In this document: piece by piece, positions 36,583 to 45,381 of the stretch
How positions within the stretch are numbered: the first letter of the stretch is position 1
Layout: each line of letters begins with the position of its first letter
Assembly (NCBI RefSeq): GCF_034355335.1
Contig: NZ_CP136422.1
Coordinates: 2,948,501-3,012,500, forward strand
Direction of reading: 5' to 3'
DNA length: 64,000 nt
From: Blautia coccoides
Lineage (GTDB): Bacteria > Bacillota > Clostridia > Lachnospirales > Lachnospiraceae
Program-made: the position numbers and the translations under genes
The notes under the pieces: model-generated
Seen by the model: only the letters and a program-made list of their open reading frames with translations
Database searches by the model: none
What the model was told of the DNA's origin: nothing

Positions 36583-36605
36583 CAGACTGCAAAAATCGCA
36601 GTCTG
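36583..36605. other. Perfect 8-bp inverted repeat between the surface-protein gene and tetR
   Basis: Arms CAGACTGC and GCAGTCTG have a 7-base loop. It lies 48 bases after the tetR stop on the minus strand and could act as its terminator, although a T-run appears only about 10 bases later. Confidence 0.45.
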
Positions 36606-36652
36606 GCGCGTGGCTGCCTCTGTATTGCCTTGCAAATGCAGGATATAGAAAA

Positions 36653-37240
36653 TCAACAATCCTGCTCAATGGAGAATCCCAAAACACCATTTGCGACCAA
36701 ACCCTGTGCCAGTTTAAAAAATTCATCATCAGTTAGGTTATTCCCATTTTCATACCACTTGGTCATTAAACCAACCATGGCCGAGTAGGTATATTCCATC
36801 AGATAATCCAGGTATTTTGTCTGAGTAGGCAAATTCCAGAACTGGATCAGCATAGACTGAAAACTTTCTCGGAATCTGCTTGTGAATTTAGGATCACCGT
36901 TTTTTCCGATCAATGTAAAAAGTTTCTCCTCATGTTTTTTGAAAATCGGCATACTGATGGAATAAAGCAGATTCAAATCTTTTAAACTCGTTTCAAAGGA
37001 ATTGATGCGAAAAGCATTACTCACTTCCATGTGCACTTCTTTTATCAGATCGCCTTCAATCTGCTCTAAAACCCCATAGACGTCTTTAAAATAGTGATAA
37101 AAAGTCCCTCTGTTATTTCCCGTAATATTTGTGATCTCAGCGATTGATATTTTGTCAATTGCTTTTTCCTTGTAGAGAGTCCAGAATGCATCCATCAATT
37201 TTTGTCTTGTAGCTGCTGTTACTTCCGGTTGTTTTTTCAT
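36653..37240 (-). CDS. TetR/AcrR-family regulator of the adjacent ABC locus
   Basis: A 195-residue repressor-type protein. The N-terminal helix-turn-helix is typical: ISIAEITNITGNNRGTFYHYF (about 26-46). The C-terminal ligand domain is of the group often found beside drug or lipid exporters. The start is set at 37240 by AAAGGAG; the longer frame to 37285 is rejected. It is divergent from an ABC transporter gene, and the shared region contains matched inverted repeats around the ABC promoter, so it very likely represses that operon and itself. Confidence 0.88.
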   Translation of the reverse strand: MKKQPEVTAATRQKLMDAFWTLYKEKAIDKISIAEITNITGNNRGTFYHYFKDVYGVLEQIEGDLIKEVHMEVSNAFRINSFETSLKDLNLLYSISMPIFKKHEEKLFTLIGKNGDPKFTSRFRESFQSMLIQFWNLPTQTKYLDYLMEYTYSAMVGLMTKWYENGNNLTDDEFFKLAQGLVANGVLGFSIEQDC

Positions 37241-37291
37241 AGAACCAGCTCCTTTTTCATAATAATTTTGAAAAATATCACGCATTATCAG

Positions 37292-37316
37292 GCAACAATG
37301 CGTTCAACATTGTTGC
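37292..37316. promoter_or_regulatory. TetR operator O1
   Basis: Perfect 9-bp dyad GCAACAATG...CATTGTTGC with a 7-base centre, ending one base before the -35 of the ABC promoter. Confidence 0.7.
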
Positions 37317-37345
37317 TTGATAAACCATATCATCTTATATATAAT
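37317..37345 (+). promoter_or_regulatory. ABC operon promoter
   Basis: TTGATA (37317-37322) and TATAAT (37340-37345) are separated by 17 bases, flanked by repressor-like sites. Confidence 0.75.
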
Positions 37346-37355
37346 CACATCATAC

Positions 37356-37369
37356 AACGCATTGTTGCA
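37356..37369. promoter_or_regulatory. TetR half-operator O2
   Basis: AACGCATTGTTGCA repeats in inverted orientation the left half of O1 (GCAACAATGCGTT). It lies just downstream of the expected transcription start. Confidence 0.55.
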
Positions 37370-37395
37370 TAAATCAAGAAAAAGGAGAGATATGA

Positions 37396-38307
37396 ATGTC
37401 AGTTATAGAAGTCGATCATTTGACAAAGGACTACGGACATGGCAGAGGCGTGTTCGATGTATCTGCTCATGTGGACGAGGGAGAGTGCTTTGGATTTCTT
37501 GGCCCAAACGGGGCAGGCAAGAGCACGACCATCAGACATTTGATGGGGTTTTCAAAGCCGCAGAGCGGAACTACTGTCATAGATGGAAAGAACTGCTGGG
37601 AATATTCAGCAGAGCTTCAGCATGAAATCGGGTATTTGCCGGGAGAGATTGCTCTGCCTGCCGGAATGACGGGCACACAGTTTTTGAAAATGCAGAAGAA
37701 AATGAGAGGTGTCACTGACGCGTCCTATTTAGATAAACTGCTGAAAAAGTTTGAACTGAACCCCAACATCGGATTAAAGCAGATGAGCCTGGGAACCAAG
37801 CGAAAGTTGGCGGTGGTCACCGCGTTTATGCATGATCCTAAAATCCTGGTCCTGGATGAGCCGACTTCCGGGCTTGATCCCATTATGCAGGAAATCTTTA
37901 TCGAATATATTCTCGAGGAAAAGAAACGGGGAAAAACCATATTCCTGTCCTCCCATATCTTCCATGAAGTAGACGCCTCCTGCGACAGGATCGCCATAAT
38001 CAGAGACGGAAAGATCGTGTCGGAATTTGATCCGGAAGTGTTAAAAAAAGAGAGTGACAAGATCTACAGAGTTGCCTTCCGAGAGAAAAAACAGTGGCAG
38101 GAATTCACCTCGCACAACTATCATTTTACGTCCGTAAATGAAAGAAAACTGCGGGCCAGAATCCAATTAAAAAACAGCGAGATCACATCCTTTCTTGCAG
38201 ATATTGCCCAATATCATATCTGTGATTTTACAGAGTTTCCCTTTTCTTTGGAGGATTATTTTATGCAGTTTTATCATGAGGATAAGATCTTTGAGGGGGT
38301 GAAGTGA
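37396..38307 (+). CDS. ABC transporter ATP-binding protein
   Basis: A 303-residue nucleotide-binding subunit of an ABC-2-type exporter. Walker A is GPNGAGKSTT (about 36-45), the signature is degenerate (QMSLGTKRK), Walker B is ILVLDEPTSGLD, and the H-loop is LSSHIFHE. The C-terminal 80 residues form the extension common to drug/antibiotic exporters. The start follows AAAGGAGAG. Its stop overlaps the start of the next gene (TGATG), so translation is coupled. The only permease here is the damaged fusion downstream. Confidence 0.92.
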   Translation: MSVIEVDHLTKDYGHGRGVFDVSAHVDEGECFGFLGPNGAGKSTTIRHLMGFSKPQSGTTVIDGKNCWEYSAELQHEIGYLPGEIALPAGMTGTQFLKMQKKMRGVTDASYLDKLLKKFELNPNIGLKQMSLGTKRKLAVVTAFMHDPKILVLDEPTSGLDPIMQEIFIEYILEEKKRGKTIFLSSHIFHEVDASCDRIAIIRDGKIVSEFDPEVLKKESDKIYRVAFREKKQWQEFTSHNYHFTSVNERKLRARIQLKNSEITSFLADIAQYHICDFTEFPFSLEDYFMQFYHEDKIFEGVK

Positions 38308-39497
38308 TGCGTGATGTCATAATAGAGACAAAAGGACTGACCAAAGACTATGGTCAAGGCCGTGGAATTTTCGATATAGATTTAGAGATCCACAGAGGAG
38401 AAGTCTTTGGCTTTGTGGGAACAAATGGTTTAGGAAAGACCACAACCATCCGTAATAAGTCAGATGTTGATGTTACATCGTACCAGGAAGATTTTTACAC
38501 ATATCTGGGTGCGCTGGCTGCTTATGACACAATGGCACAGCAGGAGCTGTCCTACGATGACTTTGTAAATGGGAACAATGAGGCTGCGTATGAAGCTGCT
38601 TTTGAGATGCTCAATGCCCAGTCTGATATGAACCTCAGCACAGAGGGCTTTCAGGCATCCATCGACGGATTGTCTAAGTCTGATATCAGCCTTGATAAAT
38701 ATGTAAAGCAGTTTGAATATGTATATGCTTTGAAGCAGTCGGAAGGTGTGTTTGACAAAGAGGAGCTGACGATTTCGGAAATGCTCACGACTACGCTTGA
38801 TATGATGGGAGTTTCATCGGAAATGGTTGAGAAGATGAGCGAAATGAATCCAGCCTCTATGATGAATCAGATGTATTATACCGCAATGGGTCTGCTCCCC
38901 ATCTTTATCCTTATTGTCATTCTGGCAAATTCCCTGATCTCAAGCCAGGTGGACCGGGGCTCCATGGCATATGTGCTTTCTACGCCCACAAAGCGCTCGG
39001 CTGTTGCCATAACACAGATGGTATTTATGCTTGTTGTACCGTTTTTAATGATTGCCGTTGTATGTGCGACACGAATAGGAACCACCTTTATGTTTTATGA
39101 TGAAGTGAATGTACCGGGAATACTGGCTTTGTTTGGCGGAATGTATATTCTGGTGGAAGCAGTATGCGGGCTGTGTTATATGGGAAGCTGCCTGTTCTCA
39201 CAGAGCAAAAAGTCAATGGCCTTTGGCGGCGGACTTGCGGTTTGGTTTTTCCTGGCGTCCATGATCGGCCTGTTCGGGTCAGAGAATATGGTCAATACCG
39301 GTATGGGTGTAGAAGAACTCAGTATATTTAACAAACTCACATTGGTGGGATTATATGATGTAGATGCCTTGGCAACCGTGGGAACAAGTAATGTGGACAC
39401 TGCTTTTGTATGGAAGCTTTTGATCTTGCTTGCAGTGGCAGTTGTTTGTTATACCATCGGAGCGGTCAGATTTTCTAAAAAAGATTTGCCGCTGTGA
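38307..39497 (+). CDS. Fusion of an ABC ATPase N-terminal stub to an ABC-2 permease C-terminal part
   Basis: A 396-residue chimera. Residues 1 to about 50 are the start of an ABC ATPase nearly parallel to the upstream gene (LTKDYGQGRGIFDIDL), ending right after Walker A (GTNGLGKTTTIR). At about 38454-38460 it switches to an extracytoplasmic permease segment (SDVDVTSYQEDFYTYLGAL) and then five or six membrane helices with the exporter motif SSQVDRGSMAYVLSTPTKR. Most of a second ATPase and the permease's first membrane helix are absent. The frame is intact, so it is a fusion by deletion. Probably non-functional or altered; an assembly collapse is possible. Confidence 0.8.
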   Translation: MRDVIIETKGLTKDYGQGRGIFDIDLEIHRGEVFGFVGTNGLGKTTTIRNKSDVDVTSYQEDFYTYLGALAAYDTMAQQELSYDDFVNGNNEAAYEAAFEMLNAQSDMNLSTEGFQASIDGLSKSDISLDKYVKQFEYVYALKQSEGVFDKEELTISEMLTTTLDMMGVSSEMVEKMSEMNPASMMNQMYYTAMGLLPIFILIVILANSLISSQVDRGSMAYVLSTPTKRSAVAITQMVFMLVVPFLMIAVVCATRIGTTFMFYDEVNVPGILALFGGMYILVEAVCGLCYMGSCLFSQSKKSMAFGGGLAVWFFLASMIGLFGSENMVNTGMGVEELSIFNKLTLVGLYDVDALATVGTSNVDTAFVWKLLILLAVAVVCYTIGAVRFSKKDLPL

Positions 39498-39506
39498 GAT
39501 AGCAGC

Positions 39507-40076
39507 TTAATTTTCTTTATCCCCTTTTTTAGATGATCCGGTAATACGGCAGACGAGCAGCGCCAGATCTTGGGCGCTCAGTCTGCTTTCGGCGCCTTCC
39601 CGAATCCATTGTTCCAGCATTGCCACCATGCCGCATATGACAAAGGCAGCGGCATATTCCTGCTCCTGCTCTGTGCGGGTTTCACGGAGAGCGTAATGCA
39701 CAAATTTTTCTCTTTGCAGATACTCCCGGCATTTGCTTTGCAGTACACTGTTATTTCCGCTGCGGATGATAACTCCCAGAGAATCCTTGTATTCCTCAAA
39801 AAAACCAAAGAACAGCCTGGCCGCATCACAAAGATTATGAACCGTGTTTATCCTGTAGTGAGCGGTGAATTTTCCGAATACAGAATCCAGATAATATTCC
39901 AGGATTTCTTCTTTGGAAGAAAAAATCTGGTAAAAGGTCTGCCGTGAAAGACCGGCGGTATCCATGATCTGTTTAATGGTGATCCGGTCAATGGAAGAAT
40001 GCTGCAGAAGCGTCATAAAAGCGTTCACGATTTCTTCTCGTGAGCGCAGAGCGGATGGATTATTTCCCTGGTACAT
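39507..40076 (-). CDS. TetR/AcrR-family regulator
   Basis: A 189-residue regulator. The helix-turn-helix is ITIKQIMDTAGLSRQTFYQIF (about 32-52), and the C-terminal domain is of the TetR_C_7-like type. The start at 40076 follows AAAGGAG; the 10-codon extension to 40106 has no site. It is transcribed away from the CGGC-domain gene, with the intergenic region holding a strong promoter and a palindrome; that gene is the likely target. It ends 9 bases from the end of the chimeric ABC gene, so it could alternatively act on the ABC operon. Confidence 0.87.
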   Translation of the reverse strand: MYQGNNPSALRSREEIVNAFMTLLQHSSIDRITIKQIMDTAGLSRQTFYQIFSSKEEILEYYLDSVFGKFTAHYRINTVHNLCDAARLFFGFFEEYKDSLGVIIRSGNNSVLQSKCREYLQREKFVHYALRETRTEQEQEYAAAFVICGMVAMLEQWIREGAESRLSAQDLALLVCRITGSSKKGDKEN

Positions 40077-40139
40077 ATATTTTCTCCTTTTCCAAAAATC
40101 AGACATTTATACGGATATGTCAAACTTGCCATGGATGGA

Positions 40140-40168
40140 TTGACAATCCCATATTACGTGTTTATACT
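40140..40168 (+). promoter_or_regulatory. Promoter of the CGGC-domain gene
   Basis: A perfect TTGACA (40140-40145) and TATACT (40163-40168) are separated by 17 bases. Confidence 0.7.
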
Positions 40169-40179
40169 ATATCAAAAAG

Positions 40180-40193
40180 ACATACACGTGTCA
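40180..40193. promoter_or_regulatory. Palindromic operator candidate
   Basis: The palindrome ACACGTGT (40184-40191) is set within GACATACACGTGTC about 12 bases downstream of the -10. It is a likely site for the divergent TetR protein. Confidence 0.45.
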
Positions 40194-40275
40194 AAGTTTT
40201 AATGCGGGTATACACTGTTTTGAAGAATGGTATTCTGCACGTTATTTTGAGCGTATTCAAAGGGAGGAAATGATC

Positions 40276-40608
40276 ATGAAGATTGGAATTATCCGCTGTA
40301 TGCAGACAGAGGACTTTTGCCCGGGAACTGCTGATTTTAAAATGATCCAGGACCATAAGGGGGTATTTGCTGGAATAGAGGAGGATATTGAGATCGTTGG
40401 TTTTATAAACTGCGGCGGATGTCCCGGAAAAAAGGCTGTCCTGCGGGCAAAAGAACTGGTGAAGCGGGGGGCGGATACCATAGCCTTTGCGTCCTGCATC
40501 AAAAAAGGGACGCCTATAGGATTTCCGTGTCCCACAGCTTCCGCAATGATGGAGGCAGTGAAAAAAGCAGTGGGAGATGATGTTCGGATACTGGATCATA
40601 CCCACTGA
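40276..40608 (+). CDS. CGGC-domain protein
   Basis: A 110-residue protein of the CGGC family, found mainly in anaerobes. It has the signature NCGGCPGKK (about 46-54) plus other conserved cysteines (GIIRCMQTEDFCPG, FASCIKKG, FPCPTA), suggesting a metal- or cluster-binding site of unknown role. The start at 40276 is 8 bases after GGGAGG; the upstream ATG at 40270 is too close. It is divergent from a TetR gene and followed by a terminator. Confidence 0.85.
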   Translation: MKIGIIRCMQTEDFCPGTADFKMIQDHKGVFAGIEEDIEIVGFINCGGCPGKKAVLRAKELVKRGADTIAFASCIKKGTPIGFPCPTASAMMEAVKKAVGDDVRILDHTH

Positions 40609-40720
40609 TCTATGAAAATAGGCGGATGTGTACGTCTATGTGAAAAACGGGAATCATTTCTCTGATATTCCCTGACATTACCGTGCTCATGATCGCCGCT
40701 TTGATACACAGGCGAAAAAA

Positions 40721-40761
40721 AGAACCGGGAGGGCCGTATGGTCTTTCCGGTTCTTTTTTTG
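40721..40761 (+). terminator. Terminator after the CGGC-domain gene
   Basis: A 15-base arm pair beginning AGAACCGG and ending CCGGTTCT is followed by seven T. The 110 bases between the gene and this hairpin hold nothing recognised. Confidence 0.85.
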
Positions 40762-40802
40762 AGAGAAGGTTTCATTGTCAGCACAGATAGGGAGTAAAAA
40801 CA

Positions 40803-40831
40803 TTGCGTATTTGATAGCTCTGAATTATAAT
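40803..40831 (+). promoter_or_regulatory. Promoter of the hybrid kinase/cyclase operon
   Basis: TTGCGT (40803-40808) and a perfect TATAAT (40826-40831) are separated by 17 bases. Confidence 0.6.
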
Positions 40832-40904
40832 AAGATGAAAAGGATTAATATGAACAAGATTACGTGGATACGGAGAACTTAGAGAAGGTAAAGGGATAAA
40901 ATAT

Positions 40905-43304
40905 ATGTGGGAAAATGAGGAAAAAGACGGCGCGCAGGTGAAACGACAGACAGCAGAAGATTACGAATACAGTACACTGATGCAGCTTTTGGGGGTAAGT
41001 GTGAGCAAACATCTGCTGGATGAGCATTTTACTCTCATCTGGGCCAATGATTTTTATTACCAGTTGATCGGATGGCCAAAAGAAGAATATGAAAAGGTGT
41101 TCCATAACAGACCTGATCTGTATTATGCAAATGACCGGGAGGAGTGGAAACGGATCACAGAAGTAGTCATGGAAACAATGAGAAGAGGGGAAAAAGGCTA
41201 CAAGCTCGCAACACGTATGAGGAGAAAAAATGGAGAGCATATCTGGGTTCAGTTCTCTGTCAGGTTTGCCGATGAATATGTGGACGGTTATCAGGTAGGA
41301 TATACAGTGATAACAAATATTGATGACCTGGTCCAGATCCAAAAGGAACAGTCTGTCACTTATGAAAGCCTTCCCGGTTTTGTGGCAAAATACCGGATCG
41401 ACCAAGAGATGAACATGAATCTTCTAGAGGCAAATGCCCGCTTTACAGAATATTTTGGATGTGAAGCGGAACGAGGTGAAAACAGCCTGTATAAGAGAAA
41501 TATTAAGGACAATATGGAAAGCATCACGAGACAGCGGGAGAATATCCTGAGTGGAAAGCCGCTTCATTTCACTATGCATGTGAAGAACCGAGAGGGCCAG
41601 ATGCTCTGGCTGCAGGTTAATGCCGCCTGCGTGGACTGGCAGAAGGGGTGTCCCGTTTATCTGGCAATCTTTATTGATGTCACGGATATCACAGAGCTTA
41701 GGGAAATGCAGAAGAAACTGACCGAACAGACAGAGGCACTTAAAAAAGCCCTGGAGGAAGCTGAGAAAGCAAACAGTGCAAAGTCAGACTTCCTGTCCAG
41801 AATGAGCCATGATATCCGTACCCCTATGAATGCCATACTGGGTATGACTACCATAGCGGAGTCCCATATCCATGATCCGGAAAGGATTCAGGACTGTCTG
41901 GGAAAGATCACGGTTTCCTCTAAGCTGCTGCTGAGCCTGATCAATGAAGTGCTGGATATGTCGAAAATAGAGAGTGGGCGCATTGTATTGGCGGAGGAGG
42001 AAGTGAACCTGGCTGAGCTGGTACACGGCGTTGTGACAATGGTACAGCCCCAGATCCACAGCAAAGACATTACCTTCAAAACCTATGTGGATCACCTCTC
42101 CCATGAGATCGTGATCAGTGACATGCAGCGTCTGCAGCAGCTTATCCTGAATCTGCTGTCTAATGCGGTAAAATATACACCCTCCAAGGGCAGTATATGC
42201 ATGGAGATCAAAGAGACGCCTTCACCCAAAAAGGATATGGCCTATTATGAATTTGTGGTGTCAGATACGGGAATCGGAATGAAGCCTGAATTTTTAAATC
42301 GTATTTTTGAACCTTTTGAGCGGGCAGATGATGAGCAGATCCAATCCATCCAGGGCACGGGCCTTGGACTTTCCATCTGTAAGAGTATTGCAGAACTCAT
42401 GGGAGGAACCATTCAGGTGGAGAGCACTTATGAAAAAGGAAGCCGGTTTACTGTATCGGTTTGCCTCCAGATCCAGGAAGAGCCTATGGATGAGCGCGCG
42501 CTGGAAGGATTTTCCGTGCTGATCGTGGACGATGATGAATTTATCTGCCAAAATACCTGTGAACGTCTGGCAGAATTCGGACTTAAAACAGAATGGGCAT
42601 CCAAGGGTGAGGAGGCCATTGAAAAGATAGAAAAGGCACAAAAGTTGGGGGAGGACTACTTTGCTGTGATCATAGATTATAAGATGCCTGACATGGATGG
42701 GATAGAGACCACACGGCGGATTCGTGAGAAAGTCGGAAATGAGCTTCCTATCATCATGATCTCTGCCTATGATCTGTCTGAACAGATGGATGAGGCGAAA
42801 CAGGCGGGTGCAAATGGATTCATCACAAAACCTTTGTTTTGTTCCCGGCTGATCTATAAACTGAAGAAGTTTGCGGACGGCAGTTTTAAGGAGGTGGATT
42901 CCCGTCCGGTGATCCGGGGATCCTACAGTGGGAAAAGGGTGCTTCTGGCAGAGGATAACCAATTGAACCGGGAGATCGTGGTAGAAATCCTGTCAGACGC
43001 AGGTGTGGCTGTGGAGACTGCTGAAAACGGAAAAGCCGCTGTTGCGAAAATGACAGAATCCCCTGAAGGTACCTATGACCTGATTTTTATGGATATGCAG
43101 ATGCCGGTCATGGATGGTTGTACAGCGGCTGAAAAAATCCGCATGCTTCCCCGGAAAGATGTGAAGTCGGTCCCTATCATTGCCATGACTGCCAATGCCT
43201 TTGCGGATGACCGCCAAAAAACCAGAAAGGCCGGGATGAATGGACACCTTGCAAAGCCCATTGACATGGAACAGTTGCAGATGGTACTGGATAAATGGCT
43301 TTGA
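40905..43304 (+). CDS. Cytosolic hybrid histidine kinase (PAS-PAS-HisKA-HATPase-REC-REC)
   Basis: A 799-residue multidomain kinase with no membrane segment. Two PAS-type domains (about 35-145 and 150-270) are followed by a coiled coil, HisKA with SRMSHDIRTPMNA (His near 303), HATPase with NLLSNAVKY, DTGIGM and GTGLGLSI, and two receiver domains (about 531-655 and 669-799). Both receivers keep the acceptor Asp (VIIDYKMPDMDG; LIFMDMQMPVMDG) and the Lys (ITKPL; LAKPI). No DNA-binding output exists. The diguanylate cyclase gene follows on the same strand, so it may act in the same pathway. Confidence 0.92.
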   Translation: MWENEEKDGAQVKRQTAEDYEYSTLMQLLGVSVSKHLLDEHFTLIWANDFYYQLIGWPKEEYEKVFHNRPDLYYANDREEWKRITEVVMETMRRGEKGYKLATRMRRKNGEHIWVQFSVRFADEYVDGYQVGYTVITNIDDLVQIQKEQSVTYESLPGFVAKYRIDQEMNMNLLEANARFTEYFGCEAERGENSLYKRNIKDNMESITRQRENILSGKPLHFTMHVKNREGQMLWLQVNAACVDWQKGCPVYLAIFIDVTDITELREMQKKLTEQTEALKKALEEAEKANSAKSDFLSRMSHDIRTPMNAILGMTTIAESHIHDPERIQDCLGKITVSSKLLLSLINEVLDMSKIESGRIVLAEEEVNLAELVHGVVTMVQPQIHSKDITFKTYVDHLSHEIVISDMQRLQQLILNLLSNAVKYTPSKGSICMEIKETPSPKKDMAYYEFVVSDTGIGMKPEFLNRIFEPFERADDEQIQSIQGTGLGLSICKSIAELMGGTIQVESTYEKGSRFTVSVCLQIQEEPMDERALEGFSVLIVDDDEFICQNTCERLAEFGLKTEWASKGEEAIEKIEKAQKLGEDYFAVIIDYKMPDMDGIETTRRIREKVGNELPIIMISAYDLSEQMDEAKQAGANGFITKPLFCSRLIYKLKKFADGSFKEVDSRPVIRGSYSGKRVLLAEDNQLNREIVVEILSDAGVAVETAENGKAAVAKMTESPEGTYDLIFMDMQMPVMDGCTAAEKIRMLPRKDVKSVPIIAMTANAFADDRQKTRKAGMNGHLAKPIDMEQLQMVLDKWL

Positions 43305-43454
43305 TGGAAAAAATACTTTTAAAAGTGCCGGAAGAAAGATATAATGGACAGAGGATATGAAAAGCTTTCATCCCGGACAGAAAGACAGAATGCGGTATTT
43401 TGGCAGAAGAATATACAGCCGGAAACAGGAAAAAAGGGCGGAGAGGATGTCAGA

Positions 43455-45359
43455 ATGAAGAAAAATGTTTTAGTGCGGACGAATTTTCTGGTTTGTATTG
43501 TAATCGTCATTGGATTTGTGGTCACATCAGTTATCAGTTACCAGTCAAATCAGGGAATCTTCAGAAAAGATATGGAAAGTGTATCAAGACTGACATCAGA
43601 GGATATCTACCATCAGATCGACTCCATTTTTACGAAGCCCATCAATATCTCGCTGACCATGGCAAATGACAGCCTGTTGAAAGATTTCCTGGAAGGGGAA
43701 GAACAGCATATAGGAGATCAGGAATTCATTGACACCATGCGGGATTATCTGAATACCTATCGGGATAAGTATGGATATGACTCTGTGTTCCTGGCTTCCG
43801 TAAAAACAAAAAATTACTATTATTATAATGGCTTTGACCGGATCCTGGATGAAGAAGATCCAGAAAACCTATGGTTTTACAACTTTCTCAAACAAGAGAA
43901 AGATTATGGGATCCAGATTGACAATGATCAGGTGGAGGGTGCCGGGAATGAGGTCACTGTTTTTATCAACTGCCGGATAACCGACCAGGACGGGGCAGCA
44001 ATGGGGGTGGTAGGCGTAGGGTTCCGGGTGGATTCTCTCCAGTCTCTGCTTCAGACGTATGAGGATGATTTTGGCGTCAACGCCTATCTGGTGGATGAAT
44101 CCGGAAATGTGGAGATCTCCGGCGCTTATACCAGGTTTGAGGGCGACCGCAGTCTGTTTGACACCTGTGCTTTTTCAGAGCTTAGAGATACCATACTGGG
44201 CAGCCGTGAAGGAATACAGGACCTGTGGTATTCCTCCAAAAAAAGTGATGGATATGTTGTCAGCCGTTTTATTGAAAATCTCAACTGGTATTTGATCATA
44301 GACAACGATACAACCCTGCTCAATAAGAGGCTTGCGCTGCAGCTTTTAAGAGAAATCCTGATCGTGGCAGCCACGATCCTTTTGGTGCTGATAACCATCA
44401 CATCTGTAATACGCAGATATAATAAAAAGATCATTGAGCTGACTGTGGCTACAGAGAAGGTGCACCAGGCAGTGTTCCAGGAGGCAACAGAACAACTCTA
44501 TGAAAATATATATGAGATTGACATTACCCATAACCGGGCAGCAAGTGAATCCACGGCAGGGTATTTTGAAAGTCTTGGTTCACCACCGGATATTCCTTTT
44601 GATGAAGCCCTGCGCATTATCGCGCAAAAACAGATCAAGGAGGAATACCGGGAGGGATATATCCATACCTTTCATCCGGAAAGAGTGTTGGAAGCCTTTG
44701 AAAGCGGGAAGGAAAATCTGCAGTATGATTTCATGATCACCTCAGATGGTCAGACGTATTACTGGATGCGCATTACGGCTCATATTTTCCGCTGGCAGGA
44801 AGATGGCTCTGTGCGGATGCTGGTATACCGCCAGAATATAGATGAGCAGAAACGCCATGAACTGTACATGATGGAACAGATGCAGAGGGATTCTCTTACC
44901 GGGCTGTACAACAAGGTAGCTGCGCAGGAGCATGTCCGTCAAATGCTGGAACAGAGGCCGGAGCGTTTATATGCCTTTTTTATCCTGGATATTGATCATT
45001 TCAAGGAGGTCAATGATCAGCTGGGACATGCGGCAGGCGACCAGGTGCTTGTGGAATTTTCCCGGGCGCTGGCAGGTGCATTTGAGAAGGATGCGGTTGT
45101 GGGCCGGATCGGCGGGGATGAGTTTATAGGCTTTTTGGCCGTCAAAGATATGGCAGCAGCAGAGGAGCAGGCGGAGAAATTGCTGACAGCACTCAGAAGG
45201 AGAACAGAGGAGGGCGTCAATATCACAGCCAGTATAGGGGTGGCTGTTGCTAAGGGACAGGGGACAGATTTTGAGACTTTTTACAAAAAGGCGGATTTTG
45301 CTTTGTATAAGGCAAAAAAACAAGGCAGAAGCAGATATGTGACTACAACAGTTGACTAA
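43455..45359 (+). CDS. Membrane diguanylate cyclase (Cache-PAS-like-GGDEF)
   Basis: A 634-residue protein. Membrane segment (about 7-28), extracellular Cache-type sensor (about 35-285), second membrane segment (about 298-318), a PAS-like domain (about 340-470), and GGDEF (about 480-634). The signature GRIGGDEF (about 547-554) is intact, with metal-binding ILDIDHFKEVND, so it should make c-di-GMP. No RxxD inhibitory site is evident before the GGDEF. The start at 43455 follows GGAGAGGATG; the frame extends to 43344 without a site. It is 150 bases after the hybrid kinase. Confidence 0.9.
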   Translation: MKKNVLVRTNFLVCIVIVIGFVVTSVISYQSNQGIFRKDMESVSRLTSEDIYHQIDSIFTKPINISLTMANDSLLKDFLEGEEQHIGDQEFIDTMRDYLNTYRDKYGYDSVFLASVKTKNYYYYNGFDRILDEEDPENLWFYNFLKQEKDYGIQIDNDQVEGAGNEVTVFINCRITDQDGAAMGVVGVGFRVDSLQSLLQTYEDDFGVNAYLVDESGNVEISGAYTRFEGDRSLFDTCAFSELRDTILGSREGIQDLWYSSKKSDGYVVSRFIENLNWYLIIDNDTTLLNKRLALQLLREILIVAATILLVLITITSVIRRYNKKIIELTVATEKVHQAVFQEATEQLYENIYEIDITHNRAASESTAGYFESLGSPPDIPFDEALRIIAQKQIKEEYREGYIHTFHPERVLEAFESGKENLQYDFMITSDGQTYYWMRITAHIFRWQEDGSVRMLVYRQNIDEQKRHELYMMEQMQRDSLTGLYNKVAAQEHVRQMLEQRPERLYAFFILDIDHFKEVNDQLGHAAGDQVLVEFSRALAGAFEKDAVVGRIGGDEFIGFLAVKDMAAAEEQAEKLLTALRRRTEEGVNITASIGVAVAKGQGTDFETFYKKADFALYKAKKQGRSRYVTTTVD

Positions 45360-45381
45360 GGAGATAAGGAACAGATATCAT

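Noticed and set aside
38304..38306. GTG as start of the ATPase-permease fusion
   Set aside because: The ATG directly after it overlaps the upstream stop (TGATG) and is better placed relative to GAGGGGG.
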